Assembly (NCBI GenBank): GCA_031769625.1
Contig: JAUIMM010000636.1
Span: 6,716,501-6,780,500, forward strand
Origin: Taudactylus pleione
Lineage: Eukaryota; Chordata; Amphibia; Anura; Myobatrachidae
DNA length: 64,000 bases
Direction of reading: 5' to 3'
Shown: one piece after another, positions 54,955 through 64,000 of the stretch
Numbering within the stretch: the stretch's first letter is position 1
Layout: each line of letters starts with the position of its first letter
Notes under the pieces: model-generated
The model's database searches: none
What the model was told of the DNA's origin: nothing
What the model saw: only the letters and a program-made list of their open reading frames with translations
Made by a program: the position numbers and the translations under genes

Positions 54955-55165
54955 TTTTAGTTTCCATGGATTGGAAAAGGACACTAAATATTTTTTGAAT
55001 TTACTGAAGGCTATTAAAAGTAAGGAAGACTACATTATGGTTATGGCTTTTTTTATCTGGAAAGGTGGAAGTATCATTTTAGAGGAGTTTTTCATTTATC
55101 TTAACACCAATATTTTAAATATAGAATTTTCATTCACACAGTGCTCATTCAGTTAATTTTCTGGA
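54955..55165 (+). pseudogene. Inverted fragment of the same Penelope family
   Basis: Plus-strand sequence at 54985-55155 repeats, in opposite orientation, two separate parts of element 2: the part around AAGGAAGACTACATTATGGT (minus near 53490) and the part around GGAAAGGTGGAAGTATCATT (minus near 53140). The intervening RT sequence is missing. It looks like a second, internally deleted copy joined head-to-head. Confidence 0.65.
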
Positions 55166-55485
55166 CATAACAGTGATAATAGAAGGTAACTGTTTACAAA
55201 CCATGGCGTTACCCACTGCAACCAAGCCCCGGAGTGCATCACACTCCGGGGCTTGGGACATATAAAAAAATACAAATACAGTCAAACTTGCAGTTTTTTT
55301 GGTTTGACTACATTTCACCCTTTGCTGCATCCTGCCCTGCATGAGGCAGACATCAGGGGTATTCATGCATGCGCAGAAAGATGCCAGAGGGACTTCTGGG
55401 TCATTGCAGACTAGATGGGCCAAGTGGTTCTTATCTGGGGTCAAATTCTATGTTTCTATAGTTATCACAAACCGGATCTCAGGTG
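55166..55485 (+). repeat. Dispersed repeat with stem and LINE-like tail
   Basis: A hairpin AAGCCCCGGAGTG/CACTCCGGGGCTT lies at 55227-55255. AGACTAGATGGGCCAAGTGG and CAAATTCTATGTTTCTATAG end the block at 55409-55460, looking like the 3' tail of a retroposon. Family not identified. Confidence 0.35.
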
Positions 55486-56214
55486 CGGATCTGATGTGAT
55501 AAAATCACCAGGATTCGCAATGGAATATTTGAATACATCACAAGGATGTATTAATGATCAGCATGTACAACACCCCCCTCTCCCACCCCAAGTCACCACC
55601 TTCTCAGTCGTCATCCCCCTTGCTCCACCATCTCCATGTGGTGTTGTTATCGTAGGGCTCCTTCCCGGTATACAGTATTTTAACAATTTCTCTTAGTTAA
55701 TTTGAAGCAGATTGCTTTTTCCATTACAAGTATGACAAATACGATCTGCTTAATAAAATAATGTGTTAATTAGGGCTTGGAGTAGAATTTTGCAAATTCA
55801 ATTCTAATTGCCCTTTAATACGATACTAATATAATGTAAAAAGGGTGTGAAAGCACCCGTTTCACATAATTTCAGTAAAAAAAAAAGATTGCTAAATAGG
55901 GCTCCAAGATATGCCTATTTTTTTCAGCTTCATAAGAAATATCTAATTAAAATCTTTGGTAAACGTGCTATACTGTAAAATTACAATTCTCGTAAATTAA
56001 CTACAGTAACAGGGTAATCCTAAAGCTCAGCTATCATTACAATGTTGGGCCCCACCATTAGATCAGGAAAAAAAATCATAAAGGGAGTTCATAAAGGGCA
56101 GTCCTGTCACATCACAATAGAACCTGTGACCCTACATAACCACTGGATTATTGTGACTGGTTACTACTGTATTTCCTGCGATATTCCACATAGTATTGAT
56201 TTTATTTTTAATTA
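55486..56214. other. Unassigned AT-rich sequence
   Basis: No coding or recognised repeats. A few isolated TACTGTA words. Confidence 0.4.
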
Positions 56215-56520
56215 AAGATCATACTTACCTATCCTCCCAGAAGTGTTGGTAGGCTCCTGAATTGTCGGGAGGCCCCCCGCATTCCTGGAAGAGTAACCAA
56301 ATCTCCCACATCCCTTCCACTTCCCAGTGAATTGGGCAGGATGGGGAGATAAATGCCGGGAATCACGGCATAATTGCCATGACTCACGGCTCCTTATGGA
56401 GGGGGTGAAGCTAAATAATACATAAACCGGTCCTACCCCCCTAAGCGGTCACCAGTGTCTACTCTGCTGGCATCTCCCGTGGAGCAGATAAGTAAAGTAC
56501 TGTAGGTAAGTATGTTAAAG
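56215..56520. mobile_element. MITE-like inverted-end repeat
   Basis: AAGATCATACTTACCTATCC at the left is inverted against GTAGGTAAGTATGTTAAAGA at the right. The GC-rich interior holds CTGAATTGTCGGGAGGCCCC and similar. Non-coding. Confidence 0.5.
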
Positions 56521-57260
56521 ATGTCCCAAATCATAAGAATGTTTATTGTATTTGAATTCACTTTTTCTTTTAAATGCAACTTCAAAGTCCGCTGGTGATG
56601 TGACAGCTGTCTAGAGCACCATTAGCCAAATATGGATAAGCTCCTGCTGGGTATTGTATAGTTGAGGGTGAGTCAGCTGCACGCCCAGCACATTTGTCAG
56701 ATTCCTCCATGCATCCACAGGGGGTGCGAGAAGAAATCCTTTAGTCGCTCAAACAGTGTGGTGTATTGAATAGCTGCGGTAGCTCCCTCCCGCGGCTATT
56801 CATCATCGCACTGAACTGAATTTGGCCCAATGTACCATCTGTGAAAGTAAGCTCCTCTCTCTCCTCTTCGCAGTTTAACTGGAATCAGGGGTAAATTTAA
56901 TAAGAATCGTGTCTGGCTGAGATGTCTTTATGGGTGTGTTTGCCCAGTTTTTCAAACACTGAGTCACTAAAGGCAAAACACAGTTGTAAAATCATGATTC
57001 TCTCTGCAAAACACAATGTGATTAAATATACACTCGGCCAAGTACTTTTCATAGACAGGAATACAATACGGGGATTTACCAAAAATTGTAATTGCAAACA
57101 CGTGTGTAAATTAAGCAAACAGTCCAAAATAGAAGTTAAAAAAATACAACCTGCTAAGTAGTGTGTATAGCAGAAGCATACTCAGATCAGTGTGAGCCGT
57201 GCAGGTTTCTGACTGTAACAAAACACTTTAAATGGTTAATAATAATAGAAAAATGATGTG
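56521..57260. other. Unassigned; holds one MITE end
   Basis: GGGGTAAATTTAATAAGAAT at 56889 resembles, inverted, ATTCTTAGTAAATTTACCCC at 59820, the end of a common MITE type. Otherwise nothing. Confidence 0.35.
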
Positions 57261-57765
57261 GGCCTCCCCTTCCAAGCATAACCAGCACCGGGATTTTTGA
57301 GCTGGTCCTGGTTGAGGAAATACAGGGAAAAATATATTTTTTTTCACAGTGGGGTTACCGATGCCAGCTGCCTACTGGTACTTGTAGTTCTACAAGTGCC
57401 AAAGGACAGGCATGATGGTACCTGTACTCCCACTGTTAAAAACATTATACTATTATTACTTCCATTTCCACTGCAACCACCAGCCAGTGGTGCAGGAAAG
57501 AGCCCTGGCTTTCAGCCTGGGCCTTGGGTATACTCAGGAGGGGGCCACTTTATTGGAGGGGTCCTCATTTCCTGAGGAAGCTTTGGACTAGGCTGACTAG
57601 TTGAGGGAGTTTATGCTTTGGCCTGGGGACCCAGCGAAGCATGTCCCCCTGCTGTGGCATTACCTCATGCTAGCAAGAGCCCGGTGCTGGTTGATGGTAA
57701 TATGGGGAACCCTATGCATTTTTTTCCCCATATTTCCTCGACCAGGACCGTCTCAGGTTTCCATG
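57261..57765. mobile_element. Non-autonomous element with inverted ends
   Basis: GAGCTGGTCCTGGTTGAGGA followed by AATACAGGG lies at the left. CCCCATATTTCCTCGACCAG followed by GACCGTCTC lies at the right. A related partial copy is at 59452-59560. Non-coding. Confidence 0.5.
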
Positions 57766-58964
57766 GTTGGTTCATTGTAATTGTTAGAGTGTATTTTCTG
57801 GTGGTCTGTGCGACCTCCACTCCTCTTTGAGGGTCTAACAGTTACACAAAATCTTCTCTTCAGCAATAGTGATGATTATAATTAATTATAGGAATATGAC
57901 ACCATATTTTCCTCTTTAATCTATTTTCTCTGTCTAATATTGCTACATCTGTGACCCCCTAGATTACCTAATTACTCTTCCATACAGTCTTCTTACGTAT
58001 TCCGTCCTTTACCATTAAAAACCCAGACAGAGGGTTGCCATTGTTATGCTAGACATAACTACCAAAGCTTCATGTGGGCTAAACATGCAAGCTTTTACCG
58101 GGCCGAAACCACCCAAATATTCCTTGACAAGTCCCCTGATTATATTAGCCATAATGTATTATTGCATATTGATTAAACCTTGAAATTATACTTAGTTATC
58201 TAAAGACCATGTACATGATATAAAAAGTATTTTATCCATAAACGAGAATTGCAAGATAACAGATGGTTTACATGCGAATAATACAGTGATAATACAGTAT
58301 ACAGTACATAACTCAGAAGTGATTTTCGAACTTTAATCCCAGTAATGAATTACACCATGCAGTTGCTAAATGAACTTCAATGCAGATTTTATTTAATCTT
58401 TCACTAGTATATAACTTTAGTGTTCAAGCAAATATATGTATATATGTTTATAGGAGTGTGTGTATGTAAGAAAGGTGTATGCAAGTTTTATATAATTTTT
58501 TACTTCTCTGTGTACTGTACGTGTGTATAAGAATGTGAAGAAAGCATATGGCTGGAAGTAGTGTGAGAATTGTACATGCGAGTGTGTATGGGGGATATAC
58601 GATATACTGTAATTAAGGGATAACTGTTCCCCCTGCATGACTGGTGAGACTAACAGTCTATAGATACATTGTGGATGGCAATCTAGCAGAGAAACAATTA
58701 TGTGTATGAATGTGGTATATGTAAAAATATAAATATTAGTGTGCTTTGTGTTGGGGGTGGAGTGAAGCCTCATGGTCTGGTAGCCATGATGGTGTAGCAT
58801 GCCTGTGAGCATGTAGATGGTACAAAGAGAGAGAGGATTTCAGATTCATTATCCTATCTATGGCAGAGGAGGAAACAGGCAATAGAGAGAGTTATATTTG
58901 GTAGCCAGGTGTGTATCTGTGTGTGGTTGGAAAGAAAGAGAGAGAGTAGCAGAAAGTGTGTATA
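57766..58964. other. Unassigned sequence
   Basis: AT-rich with purine-rich part near 58830-58960. No gene. Confidence 0.4.
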
Positions 58965-59145
58965 AAGAAAAGTGTTATAGCAGAAAGTGTGTATAAAGAA
59001 AAGTGTTATAGCAGAAAGTGTGTATAAAGAAAAGTGTTATAGCAGAAAGTGTGTATAAAGAAAAAGAGTGTTATAATAAGTACAAACAGAAAGTGTGTAT
59101 AAAGAAAAGAGTGTTCTAGCAGAAAGTGTGTATAAAAAAAAAAAG
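58965..59145. repeat. 30-bp minisatellite
   Basis: AGCAGAAAGTGTGTATAAAG plus AAAAGTGTTAT is repeated about six times, the first units nearly identical. Confidence 0.88.
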
Positions 59146-59451
59146 AGTATTATATGGTTAGTACAGCAGTAATATGGTTAGTATAGACCTTATAAAGCAA
59201 GTGTGGTATCCAGTTCTCAGGAAGCCTGGTGTGTGTGTCTTGGATTGCAGTGGCAGATAAGAGAGAGATATTTGGGCTGTTTTCAACTTATATACTTTTA
59301 CCCATCATGCATTGCACCAGCTCAAACCCCCACACATCCACATGCCTGAAACAAGACACTCTGCTAGGTCTTATATCCTGTTTTTTTAATTAGATTAAAT
59401 CTTCTGGTCCCTGCATACCTATACTAATATTGGAGCTCCTTCACAATAATA
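59146..59451. other. Unassigned spacer
   Basis: Nothing recognised. Confidence 0.4.
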
Positions 59452-59840
59452 CAGGGGATGCCCACGGCATTTTCCCCTGTATTTCCTGAACCAGGACCAG
59501 CTCAAAAAGCTCTATGCTGGTTATGCTTTGGGGGGGGCTTATATAATTTTTTTTTAAATAATTTTTTCCTTTTTTTTAACTGTACACTACACACACACAA
59601 GCCTGCATGCTTCTCACTGATCTGTGTGATTCTGCTTTATGTCAGGGAGTGTTTGGCCACGGTCAGACACAGGGAACATGGGGGTGAAAACACAATCTCA
59701 TACACCATTGCAAAACACGAATCAGCAAGATGCAATTCTTGGTAAATTTGAGTGTTTTAGTAACAAAACTCTCTCGTGTCCCTGCGATGCTGAGCAAGTT
59801 TAAACTCAGGCCAGACATGATTCTTAGTAAATTTACCCCT
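59452..59840. mobile_element. Remnants of two MITE families
   Basis: CCCTGTATTTCCTGAACCAG and GACCAGCTCA (59480-59505) match the end of 57261-57765. The stretch up to AGTAAATTTACCCC at 59819-59838 matches the end near 56889. Confidence 0.4.
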
Positions 59841-60480
59841 TATACCTATAAGCAAATCCTTAAAATGGATTGCATTCTTGTTAATACCCTAGTTGCCTAC
59901 TACCATTGAGCACCACCAGAAACAAGCACTGCTTACATATATATTTGCAAATAGTTTTATGTGAATGTCAGGTTTAATAGGTTGTTAACTATAAGTATGG
60001 AGGCTTCTAATGCTCATTGATAAGTAAGAAGAAAGGAAAATTAAATGAAAATGAAATAAATCAGAAGATAACATCACACATATAAATGAAAACAACATAT
60101 ATAGTTACAGATGTAGCCATTTACATCGTTGTCACGATGGGTGTGGAAGCATCGCACAGCAATCACCAGGCTGCAAGCACTCGCAGCTGGCGATCACCCC
60201 ATTGAAGTCTATGGTGTACGTGTGCATACACACATGCATGCCATTGCCATGTGCAAATTAGTGGCGCCATCTATGCCACAATGCGCTTGCATAGCGGCAT
60301 AGATGAGCGTGGTTACATTTGTATAAGGACGTAAGATTTATATGTGCCAATGTCAGAAGAGAAGCAGTTAACAGTAGCTGTAAAATGCTTTCACTAGAAA
60401 TTCCTCTCATGCTTTCCTTATTTACTAGGCACACTGGTTCTTCCAAGTGCTCATTTTTTATTAGATATTGTCTGTCATGT
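59841..60480. other. Unassigned sequence
   Basis: No coding. Weak inverted parts near 60160-60300 (GCAAGCACTCGC region). Confidence 0.35.
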
Positions 60481-60769
60481 CCAGGTTTATCACCACCAGA
60501 AAACTGCCCTGACGAAGATCACCCCCCTTTGTGGAGATCAAAACGCATTGGACCTACACTCCAAGAGTGTCACACACAATCTCCCCAGGAGACCCATCTG
60601 GCTTTTGAGCTCAGTCGGGATACAAGGATGCCGGAGAGATAACCTGCACAAGCCGCAAGGCAGAGGAAATAAACAGAGTGGACCACATCACCCACAGCTG
60701 CCATTCACACTGTAGCCCATCCACTCACATGCCAGAGACCCCAGGAAGTACAGGTGACCGCTGACAAAG
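60481..60769 (+). mobile_element. Fragment of a Penelope-type terminal segment
   Basis: No coding. It carries the hammerhead-like motif at 60503-60553 and the leader-like sequence after it, as in the arms of element 1. The fragment ends at the hAT element's duplication at 60770. Confidence 0.35.
60503..60553 (+). ncRNA. Hammerhead-like motif with a good core box
   Basis: CTGACGA at 60508-60515 fits the CUGANGA core. A stem GATCACC/GGAGATC follows, then AAAACGCATTGGACC in place of GAAAC-stem III-cleavage. It is the best core of the window's four motifs but lacks the G of GAAA. Confidence 0.4.
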
Positions 60770-61869
60770 GACTCAGGCAGGGGCGGATTGGCCATTGAAG
60801 TCAGCGGGAAGATACACGGTGGGCCGATGAGCTTGTGGGGCCGCCTGTCAGCTGCTGACCTCTTTTTTTTTTTTTGCACGCATGCATTTCCATTATGCTG
60901 CCGGCCGGGACTGTGTTTAGTGACAGGCGGCCGGCTAAAGTATCGAGGCCAGGCTGATAACTCAGTCAGCCTGCGGGGATGAGGGACCGGGCTGATCATT
61001 GAGGTGGGCGGAGCTAAGGGGGCCGACAAACAGGGATCTCAGCTGGCTGCATTGAGAGAGGCCCCCGGGCTGACTGATGAGGTGGGTGCCAGATGGTTGC
61101 TGAGAGTGGGTGGGAGCAGTAAAGGAAGGTACTTGTACCAGTGCACAGATCATCTGACAGAGGGGCTTGCTGGTGCTGAAGATCGCAGCTGCACCCTGCT
61201 TCTCATTCACAGACACGTCTCTGCCTGTGAGTCAGAAGCAGTTTGGGGCTGGGATCTTCAGCACCAGCAGCCCCTCTGTCAGTTTTGCTCATTAAATCTA
61301 GCCAGGTTTTAGATGAGGGCATTGAGGTTGTGTGCTCCCCTCCCCCACTCTTGCAGGTCAGACTGTCCAGAGTCTGGACTAGCTTTTACTTTCACTTTCT
61401 ACCTCTACCTCTCACGAAGCCTGATGTTGCTCCAACCCCTACATCTCCTCCCTTCTCCTCCTCCCCTTGCTTCCCCTGACTATGCTAGACAGTAGCACCT
61501 CTCCATGGGTGCCTCTAAACCCCCATCAATTTATGCCTTTGCCCCCTTTATCTGCTGTGCCTCTGCCCCTCTCCCCTTCTATGCCTCATTCCATTTTCCC
61601 ATCTATACCTTTGCCACATTTTCCATCTGTCCACCTCTATCTGTGCCCCTGATACTTCCCCCTTCTGTGCCTCTACCCCCTCTGCCATCGTCTCCATGTG
61701 TCCCTCTGCTTCTTTCCCCATCCAGTGCCTCTGCTACCTCATCATGTGTGCATAGTCCAAACCCCGAAGGCCGTGTACAGCACCACATAACTCATCTAAA
61801 GGATGGATGGTAAGCACAATTTCCTATTAATAATAATTTTCTATTTTATGTATATTATATATATATATT

Positions 61870-62060
61870 TTATATATGTGTGTATATGGGAGGTAGTTGA
61901 AATACCGGCATGCAGGGTACTGGCGCTCAGAATGCTAGCGCTGGAGTCCCGACACCAGTCAAAATCCCAGTGCTGGCATTCAGACAGTACGTAATGGGGT
62001 TAGGGGTTAGGGTTAGATACTAGGGGTGGGTTAGGGATGCTGGTGCCAGGATTGTTTGAT
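61870..62060. repeat. GGTTAG-rich dispersed repeat
   Basis: TACCGGCATGCAGGGTACTG, then GGGGTTAGGGGTTAGGGTTA and TACTAGGGGTGGGTTAGGG. Same type as 13919-14299 and 31250-31400. Confidence 0.45.
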
Positions 62061-62120
62061 AAAGGAAACACATTTTTTCCCGCCCCACAATTTCTGTTAC
62101 CTTTTGCAATGCGATCAGGG

Positions 62121-62517
62121 CAGGGGCGTTTCAAGAGAGGAGGGGACCCGTGTGCAATCTCTGACATGGGTCCTCTCCTCTCTGCCCAGTGGCCGGCAGT
62201 GCACTGAGCTGTGCGCGGCCAGCCCCAGAGTTATAGACTCTGGGCACTAGAGTGTGCCCAGAGTCTATAGTGTATGCACAGGTAATCGGGAAAATGGCCA
62301 CGGTGGCCATTTTCCCTGTACTGCGCATGCACAAACGACGGGAATATGGCCATTGCAGCCATTTTCCAGTCGTTTTACAGCACCGGACGCCCACGCTGAC
62401 ATGGGACTCCAGAGAGGTAAGTATTATTATGGGTGCAGGGTGTGCAATGCGGGGCCCCCTTGGATCCAGGGGCCCGTGTTCCCCGCACACCCTGCACCCA
62501 TTATAGATACGCCCCTG
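62121..62517. mobile_element. hAT MITE nested in the 2.6-kb hAT element
   Basis: Ends CAGGGGCGTTTC and ATACGCCCCTG. GATCAGGG is repeated perfectly on both sides (62113-62120 and 62518-62525). 397 bp, GC-rich, with internal inverted ATGGCCA/TGGCCAT words. Confidence 0.88.
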
Positions 62518-63397
62518 GATCAGGGCATGTCAGTACCGCCCATGATCGCATTGCAAAATCCAATGATAACGTCCGGATGTATTAACCGACACATGCAGGG
62601 ACACGGGCTCCGGATTGCTCCCTGGGCTGCTGCGCATTCGCAGTCCCACGGACTGCACATGAGTGGCGGCCATTGCATGGGGAGGGTTCCAAGGGATCCC
62701 TCCGACGGCTGATTGTGTGTTATGTAGCCATAGGCTACACTGGCTAATGTCACCTCTAGATGGCATTAGCTGTGGGGGCCAATATCGGGAATGCATCGCA
62801 TTCTGTTTATTGGTACATCTGGCAACATTGCATCCCCCATAGAAACCTATGGGAGACGCGTCTGCTGCGGGACTGGAGGGATCGCAGCTGTGGTCCCACC
62901 TTGATACATTCAAGGGAATACTTAATATTCGCGATAAACACTTGTTTTCGGGGATTTTGCCTCACATATTCAATGATAAATGGCCCCTATGTATGATCTG
63001 ATTGAACCTCTGTTGCATGTTGATGACATTGGCTTTATTCTTACACAAACATGTGGCTTTCAGACCATTTGATCTCCTGCAGGAATAGTGAATACCAACT
63101 AAAGACACCACCTGTAGAGGAAGGATCCATTTCTTCTGAGGTTCCCTGTTGCAGAGAAATCATATAGGTAAGAAACTACTAATTCACATGCTTGTTGTGC
63201 CTATTCACTGCAAAGAGGGACTGTGGGCATGCCCCCAGCATGATGAAAATGGGTGTGTGTGTGTGGGGGTGGCCTGCGGGCATGACACACCCCTTTCAAC
63301 AAGACTGCACCCACTTTTTTGGGTGCGCAACATAGGGCCACTCTCAGTGTTTTTTTCCAGGGCCACTTTACATTCCCAATCTGCCCCTGGACTCAGG

Positions 63398-63785
63398 TAA
63401 GAGCCACAGTGTAAGTATATCTTACTGATACAATGCCGGCTCATACCGCAGGCAAAGTCCACCGGAACATTGTTCATAATGTTCAGTGCCAAAAGACTTT
63501 TTTTGCATCTTTTTTTTTTTGCACTTCTAAGACTGTAATATAAAGCCCATTATCTGGACCACAAGGGAGAAATAACTCCCCCCCTCTTTTTCTTTTTAAA
63601 CAACCACGCTTTTGCTTCCATTTTATGTTATTTTATTTTCATTTCTTTACATTTTATTATCTCCAATTTGCATGCTGTGCAAACATAAATACTTAAATGT
63701 GTTTCATCTTTTTACTTACTGGCCAAATGTGGTTGGAAAACATTTGGTACTACTTATCTTAAATCTACTAATACATGATATAAAA
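63398..63785. other. Unassigned spacer
   Basis: AT-rich with T-runs. No gene. Confidence 0.4.
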
Positions 63786-64000
63786 TAGGGGTGAGCGGGT
63801 TCGGATTTCTGAAATCCGAACCCCCCGAGCCCCCCCGATCCGAGGCCGATCCGAGTCAGGCTGGACTTTTCCCGCCTGACTCGGATCTGAAATCGAGGCA
63901 AAACGTCATCATCCCGCCTTCTGGGTCTCGCGGGTTTTGGATCCTATATAAGGTACCCGCGTCGGCACCATTTTCTCACTTGGCTGTGGACAGTGAAGAG
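63786..64000 (+). mobile_element. hAT transposon copy 4, first 215 bp
   Basis: TAGGGGTGAGCGGGTTCGG opens the element. The following sequence is the reverse complement of 2925-3135, including CTATATAAGG near 63943 and the subterminal palindrome. It continues past the window edge on plus. Confidence 0.88.

Larger units (their letters stand above)
60778..63389. mobile_element. Non-autonomous hAT element (2.6 kb) with perfect duplication
   Basis: Ends CAGGGGCGGATTGG and CCAATCTGCCCCTG are inverted repeats. Both sides carry GACTCAGG (60770-60777 and 63390-63397), a perfect 8-bp duplication. No transposase was recognised. The interior contains a pyrimidine-rich stretch (61300-61760) and nested repeats. 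Confidence 0.88.

Noticed and set aside
58417..58812. 131-aa minus ORF
   Set aside because: AT-rich, Tyr/His/Thr-rich, no family resemblance and no splice or promoter context.
61243..61813. Overlapping proline/serine-rich ORFs
   Set aside because: They arise from a pyrimidine-rich stretch inside a non-autonomous hAT; several frames are equally open.
61990..62035. GGGTTAGGGTTAG words as interstitial telomere
   Set aside because: Repeats are irregular and part of a dispersed repeat also at 14060 and 31250.

Overview
The window looks like gene-poor, transposon-saturated nuclear DNA from a vertebrate, most likely an anuran amphibian. This is inferred from the mix of families seen together: BED-finger hAT transposons, Tc1/mariner elements, Penelope-like retroelements, L1-like and L2-like LINEs, a Ty3/gypsy element with integrase ahead of reverse transcriptase, and many foldback MITEs. 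No host gene, tRNA, rRNA or CRISPR array could be supported. Species assignment is not possible from the sequence alone.

Layout. 1-3135: 5' half of a hAT element (copy 1, minus strand) leaving the window on the left. 3136-8900: decayed material, with an LTR-like segment split by a small hAT element, a GC-rich hairpin cluster, two MITEs, L2-like LINE pieces and a decayed Tc1. 8904-13548: hAT copy 2, complete at both ends with a perfect 8-bp target duplication but deleted inside; it keeps a 341-aa open reading frame for the BED domain only. 13557-15410: foldback MITE, L2-like 3' end and a solo Tc1 terminal repeat. 15418-24507: hAT copy 3 (plus strand), with a Penelope-like element (18584-22627) inserted in its transposase gene.

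24516-46745: a long domain saturated with the self-complementary motif ACTGTACAGT and its parts. It is interrupted by a Tc1 element (29488-31100) and a full-length L1-like element (about 33118-39549, with 15-bp target duplication). The domain carries a minus-strand Tc1-type transposase split into at least four exons, a plus-strand series of small phase-compatible exon-like blocks with splice sites, duplicated intron-exon modules, a gag-like fragment and proline/serine-rich minus ORFs. It is the best candidate in the window for something undescribed.

46750-49615: 5'-truncated Ty3/gypsy element of Gmr1-like domain order (INT-RT-RH) with its 3' LTR. 49616-55165: foldback element, then Penelope-like element(s) on minus with inverted terminal segments and an inverted extra fragment. 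55166-60777: mostly unassigned DNA with MITEs and a 30-bp minisatellite. 60778-63389: a non-autonomous hAT with a perfect 8-bp duplication and a second hAT MITE nested inside it. 63786-64000: start of hAT copy 4, running off the right edge.

Target-site duplications and nesting give relative ages: hAT copy 3 predates its Penelope insertion, and the ACTGTACAGT domain predates its Tc1 and L1 insertions. Nearly all coding regions are broken. The exceptions are the BED-only ORF of hAT copy 2 and the L1 ORFs, which have only one frameshift each.
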